Assembly: GCF_964283195.1 (NCBI RefSeq)
Contig: NZ_CAXYLH010000012.1
Strand: one strand, 5' to 3'
DNA: 54,309 bases
Origin: Paratractidigestivibacter sp003150175
GTDB lineage: Bacteria > Actinomycetota > Coriobacteriia > Coriobacteriales > Atopobiaceae
Part shown: one piece after another, positions 41,903-49,744 of the stretch
Layout of the letters: the number at the start of each line of letters is the position of its first letter
How positions within the stretch are numbered: the stretch's first letter is position 1
The notes under the pieces: model-generated
Seen by the model: the letters and a program-made list of their open reading frames with translations, nothing else
Told to the model about the DNA's origin: nothing
The model's database searches: none
Position numbers and translations under genes: made by a program

Positions 41903-42778
41903 CTAATCCTGGGTGAACATGGTGCCGCAGCCGGCGTCGGTGAAGATCTCGAGCAGCAGCGAGTGGTCGGCCTTGCCGTTGACGATGACGACCTGCTGGA
42001 CGCCCGCGTCGAGGGCGTCGGCGACCGAGCGGATCTTTGGGATCATGCCACCGTCGAGTTTACCCGAGTCGAGGAGCTCGTGGGTCTCGGTGCGGGTCAT
42101 CTGGGCGATGAGGCTATCGGGGTCGTGGACGTCCTCGAGCAGGCCGTCGACGTCGGTGAGGTAGATGAGCTTGTCGGCGCCCATGGCCTCGGCGATCTTT
42201 CCGGCGGCGACGTCGGCGTTGATGTTGAGGAAGCCGTCCGGGGCGCAGCCCACCGACGCGACCACGGGGATGTAGCCGTCGTCGAGGATGGTGTTGATGA
42301 GGTTCGTGTCGACCTCGCGGATGCGGCCCACGCGCCCGAGCTCGGGGTCGACGACCTCGGCCTTCATGGTCTTGCCGTCCGCGCCCGAAAGCCCGACGGC
42401 GTTGTGGCCGTACTCGTTCAAGGCCCACACGAGCTCCTGGTTGACCTTGCCGATGAGCACCTCGCGCACGGCCTCCATGGTGTCGGGGTCGGTCACGCGC
42501 AGGCCGTCCTTGAACTTGACCGGCACGTTCAGGCGCTTGAGCTGCGCGTTGATGGCCTTGCCGCCGCCGTGGACGAGCACGACGCGAACGCCCATGAGCT
42601 TGAGGAGCTCGATGTCGGCCACGACGCGGGAGCAGAGCTCCTTGTCCTCCATGGCGCTTCCCCCGTACTTGATGACGAAGGTCTTGCCGTTCATCTGGTT
42701 GATCCAGGGCAGCGCCTCGATGAGGGTCTCGGCCTTCGCCGCGGCCGCGTCGCGCTGCTGGATGTCGCGCTTCTTCAT
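41903..42778 (-). CDS. argB: Acetylglutamate kinase
   Basis: Phosphorylates N-acetylglutamate, the second step of arginine synthesis and often the feedback-regulated one. The 291 residues show FVIKYGGSAMEDKEL (phosphate Lys), VLVHGGGKAINAQL, ELVWALNEYGHNAVGLSGADG, VASVGCAPDGFLNINADVAAG and LTDVDGLLEDVHDPDS. An extended N-terminal helix (QRDAAAAKAETLIEALPWINQM) is of the kind that builds the arginine-sensitive hexamer in other bacteria, so feedback inhibition is likely. AGGAGG lies just ahead of the ATG. Confidence 0.95.
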   Translation of the reverse strand: MKKRDIQQRDAAAAKAETLIEALPWINQMNGKTFVIKYGGSAMEDKELCSRVVADIELLKLMGVRVVLVHGGGKAINAQLKRLNVPVKFKDGLRVTDPDTMEAVREVLIGKVNQELVWALNEYGHNAVGLSGADGKTMKAEVVDPELGRVGRIREVDTNLINTILDDGYIPVVASVGCAPDGFLNINADVAAGKIAEAMGADKLIYLTDVDGLLEDVHDPDSLIAQMTRTETHELLDSGKLDGGMIPKIRSVADALDAGVQQVVIVNGKADHSLLLEIFTDAGCGTMFTQD

Positions 42779-42881
42779 GGCTCCCCTCCTGGGAATGAGA
42801 TAAAGGAGACGAGGCTCCCTGCCGAGTTTTCCTTTGCGGATGCGGCAGGCCCCGTCCCCTTTTGCCGCATCGAGAGAAGGG

Positions 42882-44174
42882 TTACGTGCGGTAGTCGCCG
42901 TTGATGGTCACGTAGTCGTGGGTGAGGTCGCAGGTCCAGATGCGGCAGGACGCGTCGCCGTCGTGGAGGTCGACCGCGATGTCGATCTCGGGCGCCTCGA
43001 AGCGCCGCAGCATGTCGTTCTCGTCCATGGGGACGGTGAGGCCGGCGCGGCACACGGGCACGCCCATGAAGTCGATGTCGACGCGGGACTGGTCGAAGGC
43101 GACGCCGCACTTGCCGGCGGCGGCGGCCACGCGGCCCCAGTTGGCGTCGTGACCGAAGATCGCGGTCTTGACCAGCGGCGAATTGGCGATCGAGCGGGCG
43201 ACGGTGTCCGCATCGGTGTCGTTTGCGGCCCCGAGGACATTGACGGTCACGAGCTTCGTGGAGCCCTCGCCGTCTGCGGCGATCTTTCGGGCGAGCTCGC
43301 CGCAGACCGCCTTGATGCCGGCAGCGAGCGCGGGGTAGGCGGGCGAATCGAGGCCGATCCTCTCGCCCGCAGGGGCGGCCTTGCCGGTGGCGAGAAGGAC
43401 CGCGGTGTCGTTCGTCGAGGTGTCCGAGTCGACGGTCACCTTGTTGAAGGTCTGCTTCACCGCGGCGAGGAGCGCCTCGTGGGCCGCCTCCTCGGTGAGG
43501 GCGGCGTCGGTGGACATGACGCAGAGCATGGTCGCCATGTTCGGCTGGATCATGCCCGAGCCCTTGACGAAGCCGCCGAGATGAACGGTGTACTCTTCGC
43601 CGTTCGCAGCGGGGAGGCGGCCCTCGAAGGAGGCCTCCTTGGGCACGGTGTCGGTGGTCATCACGGCGCAGGCCGCGTCATGGGCGGCCCCGGGGGTGTG
43701 GGCGAGGGCCGCCGCGGCGGCGGGGACGCCTTCCTCGAATGGCTCGAAATCGAGCTCGACGCCGATGACGCCGGTCGAGGCCACGAGCACGTCGGAGGGC
43801 TCGCAGCCGAGCTCCGCGGCGACGAGCTCGGCCGTCCGCTTGACCGTCGCGAGGCCGGGCTCGCCGGTCGCGGCGTTGGCGTTGCCGGAGTTGAGGACCA
43901 CGGCGCGTGCATGGCCGTCGGCCACGTGCTCGCGGCTGACGACGACGGGCGCGGCGCAGAAGCGGTTGGTGGTGAAGGTGCCCGCGGCGACGCAGGTCTC
44001 GTCGGCGGCGACGAGCGCCATGTCGCGGCGGTTGGGGTCGCGGCGGAACCCGGCGTGCAGGCCCGCGGCGCGGATGCCCTCCGCGGCGCAGACGCCGCCG
44101 GCGCAAGGGGCGAACCCGAAGGCCTCGGGCGCATCGCCGGGGACGGGCACCTCTATGGGAGCGAAATCAGTCAT
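42882..44174 (-). CDS. argJ: Bifunctional ornithine acetyltransferase / N-acetylglutamate synthase
   Basis: ArgJ moves the acetyl group from N-acetylornithine back to glutamate, giving the cyclic arginine pathway. The 430-residue precursor self-cleaves before the nucleophilic Thr in GFVKGSGMIQPNMATMLCVM. VVLNSGNANAATGE, VLVASTGVIG and DSDTSTNDTAVLLATG are also present. With no argA or argE in the window, the cyclic route is consistent with this operon. Whether it can also use acetyl-CoA cannot be read from sequence. Confidence 0.95.
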   Translation of the reverse strand: MTDFAPIEVPVPGDAPEAFGFAPCAGGVCAAEGIRAAGLHAGFRRDPNRRDMALVAADETCVAAGTFTTNRFCAAPVVVSREHVADGHARAVVLNSGNANAATGEPGLATVKRTAELVAAELGCEPSDVLVASTGVIGVELDFEPFEEGVPAAAAALAHTPGAAHDAACAVMTTDTVPKEASFEGRLPAANGEEYTVHLGGFVKGSGMIQPNMATMLCVMSTDAALTEEAAHEALLAAVKQTFNKVTVDSDTSTNDTAVLLATGKAAPAGERIGLDSPAYPALAAGIKAVCGELARKIAADGEGSTKLVTVNVLGAANDTDADTVARSIANSPLVKTAIFGHDANWGRVAAAAGKCGVAFDQSRVDIDFMGVPVCRAGLTVPMDENDMLRRFEAPEIDIAVDLHDGDASCRIWTCDLTHDYVTINGDYRT

Positions 44175-44228
44175 ATGAGCCCTTCTTGGTATAGGACGGA
44201 AACGGCGCGAGCGTCCGATGGGGCCCGC

Positions 44229-45305
44229 CTAGATGAGCGGCGCCGCGGAGTCGACGGCGAGGCGCTCGGGCAGGCCGCAAACGATGTTCGCGCACTGCAC
44301 CGCCTGCGCCGCCGCGCCCTTTCCGAGGTTGTCGATCGCGCAGGAGGCGATGATCACGCGGCGCCGGCGGTCATCGAGCGCCACCCCCACCTGGGCGCGG
44401 CCCGTGCCCACGACGGAGCTCGTGGACGGCATGGAGCCGGACGGCAGCACCGTGACCAGGGGCTCGTTCGCGTAGCGCGCCTCGTAAGCGGCCTGGACCC
44501 CCTCCGCCGTCGCGTCGTCGGCGGCCTCGAGGTACACGGTGGCCAAAAGCCCTCGCGTGAGGGGCGCCAGGTGCGGGGTGAAGACGACGTTGATGTCGCG
44601 ACCCGCGACCTCGCTGAGCGTCTGCTCGATCTCGGGCGTGTGACGGTGCTTCGCGACGCCGTAGGCCTCGACGGACTCGTTGGCGTGGCAGTAGTGCGTG
44701 CGCGCGTTGCAGCCGCGGCCCGCGCCCGAGACGCCGGAGATCGCGTCGGAGATCACGAGGTCGCCGGTCGCCAGGCCCGCGGCGAGCGCCGGGGTCGCGG
44801 CGAGCGCCGTGGCGGTCGGGTAGCAACCGGGGACGGCCACCAGGACCGCCTCCCCGGCGGCGCGGCGCGCGGCGAGGGCGCCAAGGCCCGCGCGGTTGAG
44901 CTCGGGCAGGCCGTAGACGGTCTGCGAGAGGAGCTCGGGGCTCGTGTGGGGAGTCTTGTACCAGTCCTCGTAGACCTTGGGGTCATGGATGCGGTAGTCG
45001 GCCGAGAGGTCGAGCACGGTCACGCCCGCGGCGAGCAGCTGCGGGGTCAGGCCGAGGGAGGCGGTGTGAGGCACGGCGAGGAACGCCACGTCGGCGACCT
45101 CGGCGATGCGCCCGGGCTCGGGCAGCGAGAGCTCCAGGTCGCATACACCGGCGAAGCTCGGGTACACGGCGCTGAGCTTGGTGCCGACCTCCTTGCGGTC
45201 GGTCGCCATGACGAGCTCCATGTTCGGGTGGTTGAGCACGAGACGGCAGACCTCGATGCCCGCATACCCCGTTGCCCCGACGACGCAGACCTTTATGCAT
45301 TCCAT
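44229..45305 (-). CDS. argC: N-acetyl-gamma-glutamyl-phosphate reductase
   Basis: Reduces N-acetylglutamyl phosphate to the semialdehyde with NADPH. The 358 residues carry the dinucleotide motif VCVVGATGYAGIEVCRLV, VFLAVPHT-type AFLAVPHTASLGL, the catalytic Cys in VAVPGCYPTATALA, and the His in AKHRHTPEIEQTL. ATG 45305 has AGGGAG upstream. A longer frame to 45332 would start inside the ArgR-like operator, so the shorter form is chosen. It is first in argCJBD. Confidence 0.95.
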   Translation of the reverse strand: MECIKVCVVGATGYAGIEVCRLVLNHPNMELVMATDRKEVGTKLSAVYPSFAGVCDLELSLPEPGRIAEVADVAFLAVPHTASLGLTPQLLAAGVTVLDLSADYRIHDPKVYEDWYKTPHTSPELLSQTVYGLPELNRAGLGALAARRAAGEAVLVAVPGCYPTATALAATPALAAGLATGDLVISDAISGVSGAGRGCNARTHYCHANESVEAYGVAKHRHTPEIEQTLSEVAGRDINVVFTPHLAPLTRGLLATVYLEAADDATAEGVQAAYEARYANEPLVTVLPSGSMPSTSSVVGTGRAQVGVALDDRRRRVIIASCAIDNLGKGAAAQAVQCANIVCGLPERLAVDSAAPLI

Positions 45306-45326
45306 TTGGTAATTCTCCCTTGAATT

Positions 45327-45352
45327 GTGCATATTCTTTTGCGTTTATGCAC
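45327..45352 (-). promoter_or_regulatory. ArgR-like operator ahead of argC
   Basis: GTGCATA (45327-45333) and TATGCAC (45346-45352) form a perfect 7-bp inverted repeat with 12 bases between, 22 bases upstream of the argC ATG. ArgR/AhrC operators are AT-rich palindromes with TGCAT or TGAAT half-sites, and the position overlaps the expected transcript start. No argR gene is in the window. Confidence 0.6.
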
Positions 45353-45470
45353 GATTTCTGAATTTTAGCGCGGTTAAAATACGCTTCTACCAAACGAGCG
45401 TCAACCCTTGGCGCCGCCGCTGCCACGCGATGGACACAAACGCGCCGGCCACCGAGGCGGTAGGCGGGAC

Positions 45471-46058
45471 CTAGTCCATCAGAACGATGCCCTCCTTGAC
45501 GTGCTCGACGACCTCTGCGGGCGCGTAGCGCTTGACGATCTCGAGACCGAACCACACGGCGGTCGCCATGCCCTGGCTCGTGATCACGTTGCCGTCGGTC
45601 ACGGCCTTCTTCGCCGGCTCGAGCAGCGCGCCGTGCTCGGCGACGACGTCCTGGAAGTGCGGGTTGGCCGTCGCGTGCTTGCCCTTGAGGATCCCGAGCT
45701 CCGCCAGGATGGAGGGGGAGGCGCAGATGGCAGCCACTCCCCTGCCCTCGGCGGCGTGCTTGACGAGGGCGTCGCACAAAGGCTCGCAGGCGCGCAGGTT
45801 CGGCATGCCGGGGATGCCGCCGGGCAAGACGAGCATGTCGTAGTCGTCGAAGTCGAAGCCCTCCTCCTCGATGCTGCGGTCGCACACGACCGTCACGTCG
45901 CGCGAGGACGCGACCTGAAGATCGTCGGTGATCGAGACCATGTCGCACGGGACGCCGGCGCGGAAGAGCAGATCGACGACCGCGATGGCCTCGACCTCCT
46001 CGAACCCGGCGGCAAAGAAGACCGCGACGCGTTTCTCGGTGAGCTGCTTGAAAGCCAT
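45471..46058 (-). CDS. DJ-1/PfpI family protein
   Basis: A 195-residue member of the DJ-1/ThiJ/PfpI superfamily. The nucleophile elbow is GVAAICASPSILAELG, with the reactive Cys. The conserved early Glu lies in VFFAAGFEEVEAIAVVDLL, and LVLPGGIPGMPNLRA and ITSQGMATAVWFGLEIV complete the fold. Relatives include deglycases, chaperones and stress proteins; the specific activity is unknown. It is on the minus strand after the EIIA gene, separated from it by a GC hairpin. Confidence 0.88.
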   Translation of the reverse strand: MAFKQLTEKRVAVFFAAGFEEVEAIAVVDLLFRAGVPCDMVSITDDLQVASSRDVTVVCDRSIEEEGFDFDDYDMLVLPGGIPGMPNLRACEPLCDALVKHAAEGRGVAAICASPSILAELGILKGKHATANPHFQDVVAEHGALLEPAKKAVTDGNVITSQGMATAVWFGLEIVKRYAPAEVVEHVKEGIVLMD

Positions 46059-46076
46059 GGTGCCTCCTTGTGGGAA

Positions 46077-46098
46077 GCCCCGCCGGCGAGGGCGGGGC
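46077..46098 (-). terminator. GC hairpin after the EIIA gene
   Basis: GCCCCGCC (46077-46084) and GGCGGGGC (46091-46098) form a perfect 8-bp stem with a 6-nt loop, downstream of EIIA and 18 bases before the DJ-1 start. There is no U-tract. Confidence 0.45.
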
Positions 46099-46131
46099 GA
46101 AGTGCGGTTCGGTTGGTGGGCGGCGCGGGGG

Positions 46132-46587
46132 CTAGCCCTCGATACCCTTCTGTATGGCGGCGGCGATCTCGGCGGGGTCCGAGCTCTGGTGGACGAGCCC
46201 CTTGAAGCCGTCGTTCATGAGCAGCGTCGCGGTCTTGGACAGCAGGCGGATGTGCTCGCTTCCCGCCTCGCCGTCGGGGACCATGAGCGCGATCGCGCAG
46301 GTCACGGGCTTCTCGTCGAAGCTCGGCCAGTCGAGGGGCTCGGCATTCTTCAGGACGACGACCGCGGCGCGAGCGACGGAGGCGCTCTTTGCGTGCGGGA
46401 TGGCGAAGCCGTCGGTCATGCCCGTCTCGCCCATGGCCTCGCGGGCCATGAAGGCCTGGCGCAGGGCGTCGGCGTCGTCGGCGATGCCGAGCTCGGCGGC
46501 CTTCAGGGCGATGATGCCGATGGCCTCCTCGCGCGAGGCGGCGTGCTGCTCCAGAAGGACGCTTTGGGCGCTGATGATGTCGCTCAC
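46132..46587 (-). CDS. Fructose/mannitol-type PTS EIIA domain protein, stand-alone
   Basis: A 151-residue EIIA-Fru/Ntr type phosphocarrier. The phosphorylated His is in GMTDGFAIPHAKS, preceded by AFMAREAMGETG and followed by CAIALMVPDGEAGSEHIRLLSKTATLL. No EIIB or EIIC gene of this class is adjacent, so it either serves a permease encoded elsewhere or is regulatory. The start is GTG 46587 with AAAGGAACC upstream; the longer frame from 46611 would begin in the leader. Confidence 0.87.
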   Translation of the reverse strand: MSDIISAQSVLLEQHAASREEAIGIIALKAAELGIADDADALRQAFMAREAMGETGMTDGFAIPHAKSASVARAAVVVLKNAEPLDWPSFDEKPVTCAIALMVPDGEAGSEHIRLLSKTATLLMNDGFKGLVHQSSDPAEIAAAIQKGIEG

Positions 46588-46622
46588 TCTGGTTCCTTTC
46601 GGTCGGTGCATATTCGCAGGTA

Positions 46623-46628
46623 AGTATA
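46623..46628 (-). promoter_or_regulatory. -10 box ahead of the EIIA gene
   Basis: Minus-strand TATACT lies 35 bases upstream of the GTG start. The GC-rich sequence before it (CCCCGCGGGG) gives no clear -35 and may be the terminator hairpin of the exonuclease gene upstream. Confidence 0.4.
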
Positions 46629-46725
46629 GACGCGCACGGCCCCGCGGGGGCTCGCGCGCGCCAGCCGTAATTTCTTGTAAACCGTCCGGGGGGAGGGACG
46701 CCGAGCCTAGCGCGGCCGCCCGGCG

Positions 46726-47688
46726 CTAGAACATGTTGCGCTCGGCGAACTCCGCCTGGACGGTGCGCAGCATGAGCTCAACGTCGTCCAGGCCCAGGTG
46801 CACCTCGGACTCACCCGCCAAGAGCGTTCCGCGGCGGCGCGCCCAGTTCTCGAGCGTCGCCGGGCGGGACTCGCGCGGGAGCGTGCGGACCTCGGGGTCC
46901 ACGCGACGGCAGATGTCGCGCGAATCGATCACGGTGATCCTGCCCGCCTTGCGAGCCTCGGCGTAGCCCGCGATGTTCAACATGAACCAGGAGTCCTCGA
47001 AGGCGGCGTTGTGCGCCATGAAGGGGTAGGCGCACATAGCGGCCAGGATCGCCTTCTGCATCGGCGCGTTCGCGCGCAGGGGCTTGACGTCCTTGACGTC
47101 GTCCCAGGTGATGTGGTGGATGAACTCGAGCGGCACGCCCTTCTCGGCGTACATGGCGGGTATGCCGCAGTAGCCGGCGAAGGCGTCGTGGGGCTTGGCC
47201 TTCGCGGCGAGGTCCATGAACTCGAGGCCGATGTTGACCACATAGCCGCGGGCGGGGTCGCGGTCGGTCGTCTCGATGTCGATGCCCATGACCATGCCGG
47301 AGACCGGCGCGTCCACATAGGCGATGTTCAGGTCCTCGAGCGCGGGGCCGGCCTGAGCGGCGACCTCGGCGTCGGGGCGGTGCTGCATCGCGGCGACGGC
47401 GTGGACGAGGTCTGAGTCGGGGAGCTTTCGCGCGAGCGCCGAGGGCGAGGTGTCGCGGAGCTTCTCCGCGCCGATGCGGTCGCAGACGCCGCGGTTGCGG
47501 TCCACGAGCGAGAGCACGAGGTCGAAGCCGAAGGGCTCTTTGCCGGCCGGTGTCGACTTCCAAGCGTCCATCAGGGTCTTGATGGCGTCCTCGTTCTTCA
47601 TGCGCTCCGCCTGCAGGGACGCCTCGTCAGAGACAAGGCCCGGCAGGACGAAGGCGCTCGCAAGGTCGATGGCCTGGCTGAGTTCCAT
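46726..47688 (-). CDS. DEDDh 3'-5' exonuclease domain protein
   Basis: A 320-residue protein whose C-terminal ~190 residues are a DnaQ-like exonuclease: Exo I MGIDIETTDRD, Exo II FMAHNAAFEDSWFML, and Exo III with the His/Asp pair in EVHLGLDDVELM. The first ~130 residues are helical and unrecognised. A proofreading subunit is unlikely in this form; RNA or DNA trimming is possible. It is preceded by the nitroreductase terminator and stands alone. Confidence 0.85.
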   Translation of the reverse strand: MELSQAIDLASAFVLPGLVSDEASLQAERMKNEDAIKTLMDAWKSTPAGKEPFGFDLVLSLVDRNRGVCDRIGAEKLRDTSPSALARKLPDSDLVHAVAAMQHRPDAEVAAQAGPALEDLNIAYVDAPVSGMVMGIDIETTDRDPARGYVVNIGLEFMDLAAKAKPHDAFAGYCGIPAMYAEKGVPLEFIHHITWDDVKDVKPLRANAPMQKAILAAMCAYPFMAHNAAFEDSWFMLNIAGYAEARKAGRITVIDSRDICRRVDPEVRTLPRESRPATLENWARRRGTLLAGESEVHLGLDDVELMLRTVQAEFAERNMF

Positions 47689-47712
47689 AGTGGCGGCTTC
47701 CTTCGCGACGTG

Positions 47713-47744
47713 AAAAAAGGCCGGCGGCTCGTCGCCGCGCGGCC
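47713..47744 (-). terminator. Rho-independent terminator of the nitroreductase gene
   Basis: GGCCGCGCGGC (47744-47734) pairs imperfectly with GCCGCCGGCC (47728-47719) and is followed by TTTTTT (47718-47713). It sits in the gap upstream of the exonuclease start. Confidence 0.75.
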
Positions 47745-47788
47745 TTCTAGGCTAGCAAAAAGTGCGCGAGATGACCTGCGAAGGCGGG

Positions 47789-48316
47789 CTACTCGGCGCA
47801 GAACACACGACCTTCGCGGCGAGCGGGCGCCTCTGGCTTCTCGGCGCCCCAGTAGCCGACGGCGCAGTGGCCGATGCCCTCGTAGTCGCCCTCGACGCCG
47901 AGGTCGGCGAGGATCTTCTTGCCTTCCGGGGAGTCGAACTCCTCCTTGGCGCGGTGGACCCAGATGCTCGCGAGCCCCAGGGACTCGGCGGCAACCATCA
48001 TATTGCCCATGGTCAGGGAGCCGTCGTAGACGTGGGTGGGGACGGTCTTGTCGGCGAGGACGACGAGGATCGCGGGCGCCCCGTAGAACGGGTCGAAGTC
48101 GGGGCCCTTGCCCATGATCGCCGCGTTCATGGCGCTCAGGCGGTCGCGGAGGTCCTTGTTGGTGACCTTGAGGACGATGGTGGACTGGCGGCCCATGCCC
48201 GAGGCGGCGTAGAGGCCCGCCTCAACGATACTGTCGAGGTCGGCGGCGGCGGGCATCTGGTCCTTGAACTGGCGGCAGCTGCGGCGGTCGCGCATAGCGG
48301 TGAGCACTTCGTTCAT
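47789..48316 (-). CDS. Nitroreductase family protein
   Basis: A 175-residue FMN-dependent oxidoreductase. The start AMRDRRSCRQFKDQ is the FMN-phosphate-binding RRSxRxF motif. YAASGMGRQSTIVLKV, GAPAILVVLADK, NMMVAAESLGLASIWVHRAKEEF and GIGHCAVGYWG complete the fold. ATG 48316 has AAAGGA upstream; a longer frame into the repeat element is unconserved. The substrate is unknown. The MITE-like copy lies 46 bases upstream. Confidence 0.9.
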   Translation of the reverse strand: MNEVLTAMRDRRSCRQFKDQMPAAADLDSIVEAGLYAASGMGRQSTIVLKVTNKDLRDRLSAMNAAIMGKGPDFDPFYGAPAILVVLADKTVPTHVYDGSLTMGNMMVAAESLGLASIWVHRAKEEFDSPEGKKILADLGVEGDYEGIGHCAVGYWGAEKPEAPARREGRVFCAE

Positions 48317-48362
48317 AACGAGTCCTTTCTGCTCGGCATACACCTCCGATTGTACCCACGCC

Positions 48363-48481
48363 ACCAACACTGGGCGACAGTCATTGGCAGCAGCTTTCTG
48401 GGACACCCATCAGCCAATGACTGTCACCGGCTGATGGGTGGCAATAGAAGCTGCACGCAATGACTGTCACCCAGTGTTGGT
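48363..48481. mobile_element. MITE-like element, short palindromic copy
   Basis: A 119-bp near-palindrome. Arms of ~53 bases (48363-48415 and 48429-48481) pair through three blocks: ACCAACACTGGG..GACAGTC at the ends, a CAGCTT block and ACCCATCAGCC at the tip. The 13-base loop (AATGACTGTCACC) repeats part of the end motif. The left arm matches ~48 bases of the right end of the 29641-30121 element with only two or three differences. It lies between the divergent nitroreductase and lacI genes. Confidence 0.8.
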
Positions 48482-48542
48482 GTTGCGGAGGGGGCTTCGC
48501 GGGTAGACTTGCGTGCAGAAACGCAACGAGGGCAGGAGTGCT

Positions 48543-49523
48543 TTGGACATCAACCAGATAGCGCAGATGGCGGGGGTCTCCCGCGCGACGGTGTCGCGCT
48601 ACTTCAACGAGGGCTACGTGAGCCAGGAGAAGCGCGAGCGGATCCGCGCCGTGGTCAAGGCCACCGGCTACTCCCCCTCGCAGCACGCGAAGAGCCTGCG
48701 CACGGGCAAGTCGAGCACCGTCGGCGTCATCATCCCGAAGATCAACTCCGCCTCGGTGAGCCGCATGGTCGCCGGCATGACGCCCGTCTTTGCCGAGCGC
48801 GGCTACCAGGTCCTCCTTGCGAACACCGACAACGACGCCGCACGCGAAGTCTCCTACCTGCGCTTATTTGAAGAGAAGCGCCAGGTCGACGGCATCGTTC
48901 TCGTGGCGACGGTCTTCACAGACGAGCACTTCGAGGCCATGGACAAGACGAATCTGCCGGTGGTCGTCCTCGAGCAGCAGCTTCCCGGGCGCTCCTGCGT
49001 GTTCCAAAACGACCGCGACGCCATGCGCGACGTCACTGCCCTCGTGCTGCGCGAGTCGTCGCGCCCCGTCTACATCGGCGTCCTCGAGGAGGACCTCGCC
49101 GCCGGGCGCGACCGCCACCTCGGGTTCTTGGACGCGTGCGCGGACGCGGGGGTGGAGGTCCCCGAGCACGCTCAGCTCGTGGCGGACTTCTCGGTCGACG
49201 CCGGGTACACCGCCGCCGAGCGGCTCCTCGACGAGTTCCCCGACACCGACGCGATCGTGTGCGCGACCGACTCCATCGCCTACGGCGCCCTCACCTGCCT
49301 GCGGGAGTACGGTCGGCGCGTGCCCGAGGACGTGCAGGTCACAGGCGTGGGGGACGGTGAGCTCAGCCAGATCGTCACGCCAACGCTGACGACGGTCCAC
49401 CACCATTACAAGACCTCCGGCGCCGAGGCGGCGCGCATGCTCTGCGACCTCTTGGACGGCCACGATGCCCGCCGCAAGGTGCGCATGGGCTACGAGGTGG
49501 TCACGAGGAACTCGACGCGCTGA
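48543..49523 (+). CDS. LacI-family sugar-responsive repressor
   Basis: A 326-residue repressor. The helix-turn-helix DINQIAQMAGVSRATVSRYFNEG and hinge HAKSLRTGKSSTVGVIIP are followed by a periplasmic-binding-like effector domain ending in YGALTCLREYGRRVPEDVQVTG and TTVHHHYKTSGAEAARMLCDLLDG. The start is TTG 48543 with GGAGTG upstream. It is directly upstream of the sucrose genes and two LacI-type operators, so it most likely represses them in response to a sucrose-derived ligand. It appears intact although its targets are broken. Confidence 0.93.
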   Translation: MDINQIAQMAGVSRATVSRYFNEGYVSQEKRERIRAVVKATGYSPSQHAKSLRTGKSSTVGVIIPKINSASVSRMVAGMTPVFAERGYQVLLANTDNDAAREVSYLRLFEEKRQVDGIVLVATVFTDEHFEAMDKTNLPVVVLEQQLPGRSCVFQNDRDAMRDVTALVLRESSRPVYIGVLEEDLAAGRDRHLGFLDACADAGVEVPEHAQLVADFSVDAGYTAAERLLDEFPDTDAIVCATDSIAYGALTCLREYGRRVPEDVQVTGVGDGELSQIVTPTLTTVHHHYKTSGAEAARMLCDLLDGHDARRKVRMGYEVVTRNSTR

Positions 49524-49640
49524 CAAGCGCGCTCCGCAGTCGGTTCGCCGACGTCGGACGCCCTTCCAAATACCCATGCCCCCGCGAGGCCTTTGGCGAA
49601 TGACCGTTCGCCGACCAGAATCTACCGTTTGCCGCAATTT

Positions 49641-49662
49641 GATATGAGAACGTTCCCATATC
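49641..49662 (+). promoter_or_regulatory. LacI-type operator 1
   Basis: A 22-bp palindrome with core GAGAACGTTCCC and only one mismatched pair, centred on the CG typical of LacI-family sites. It overlaps the likely -35 region of the sucrose promoter (49653-49658). Confidence 0.75.
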
Positions 49663-49681
49663 TTCTTAACAGCTCTTTAAT
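49653..49681 (+). promoter_or_regulatory. Candidate promoter of the sucrose genes
   Basis: TTCCCA (49653-49658), 17-bp spacer, TTTAAT (49676-49681). Operator 1 covers the -35 and operator 2 begins just past the -10, an arrangement that fits tight repression. Confidence 0.45.
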
Positions 49682-49687
49682 GCGAAT

Positions 49688-49705
49688 TGTGAGAACGATT
49701 CCACA
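49688..49705 (+). promoter_or_regulatory. LacI-type operator 2
   Basis: TGTGAGAACGATTCCACA is an 18-bp imperfect palindrome (7 of 9 pairs) related to operator 1, with centres 45 bp apart. It lies at the probable transcription start of the sucrose genes, ~40 bases before the EIIBC start. Confidence 0.65.
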
Positions 49706-49744
49706 CCCAAAGCGGAATCGCTGTCATGAGGAAAGAAGGAAACC

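Noticed and set aside
39644..42904. A 1,086-codon plus-strand open frame across PP2C, argD and argB
   Set aside because: It spans three well-supported minus-strand genes and an intrinsic terminator, so it is a high-GC shadow frame.
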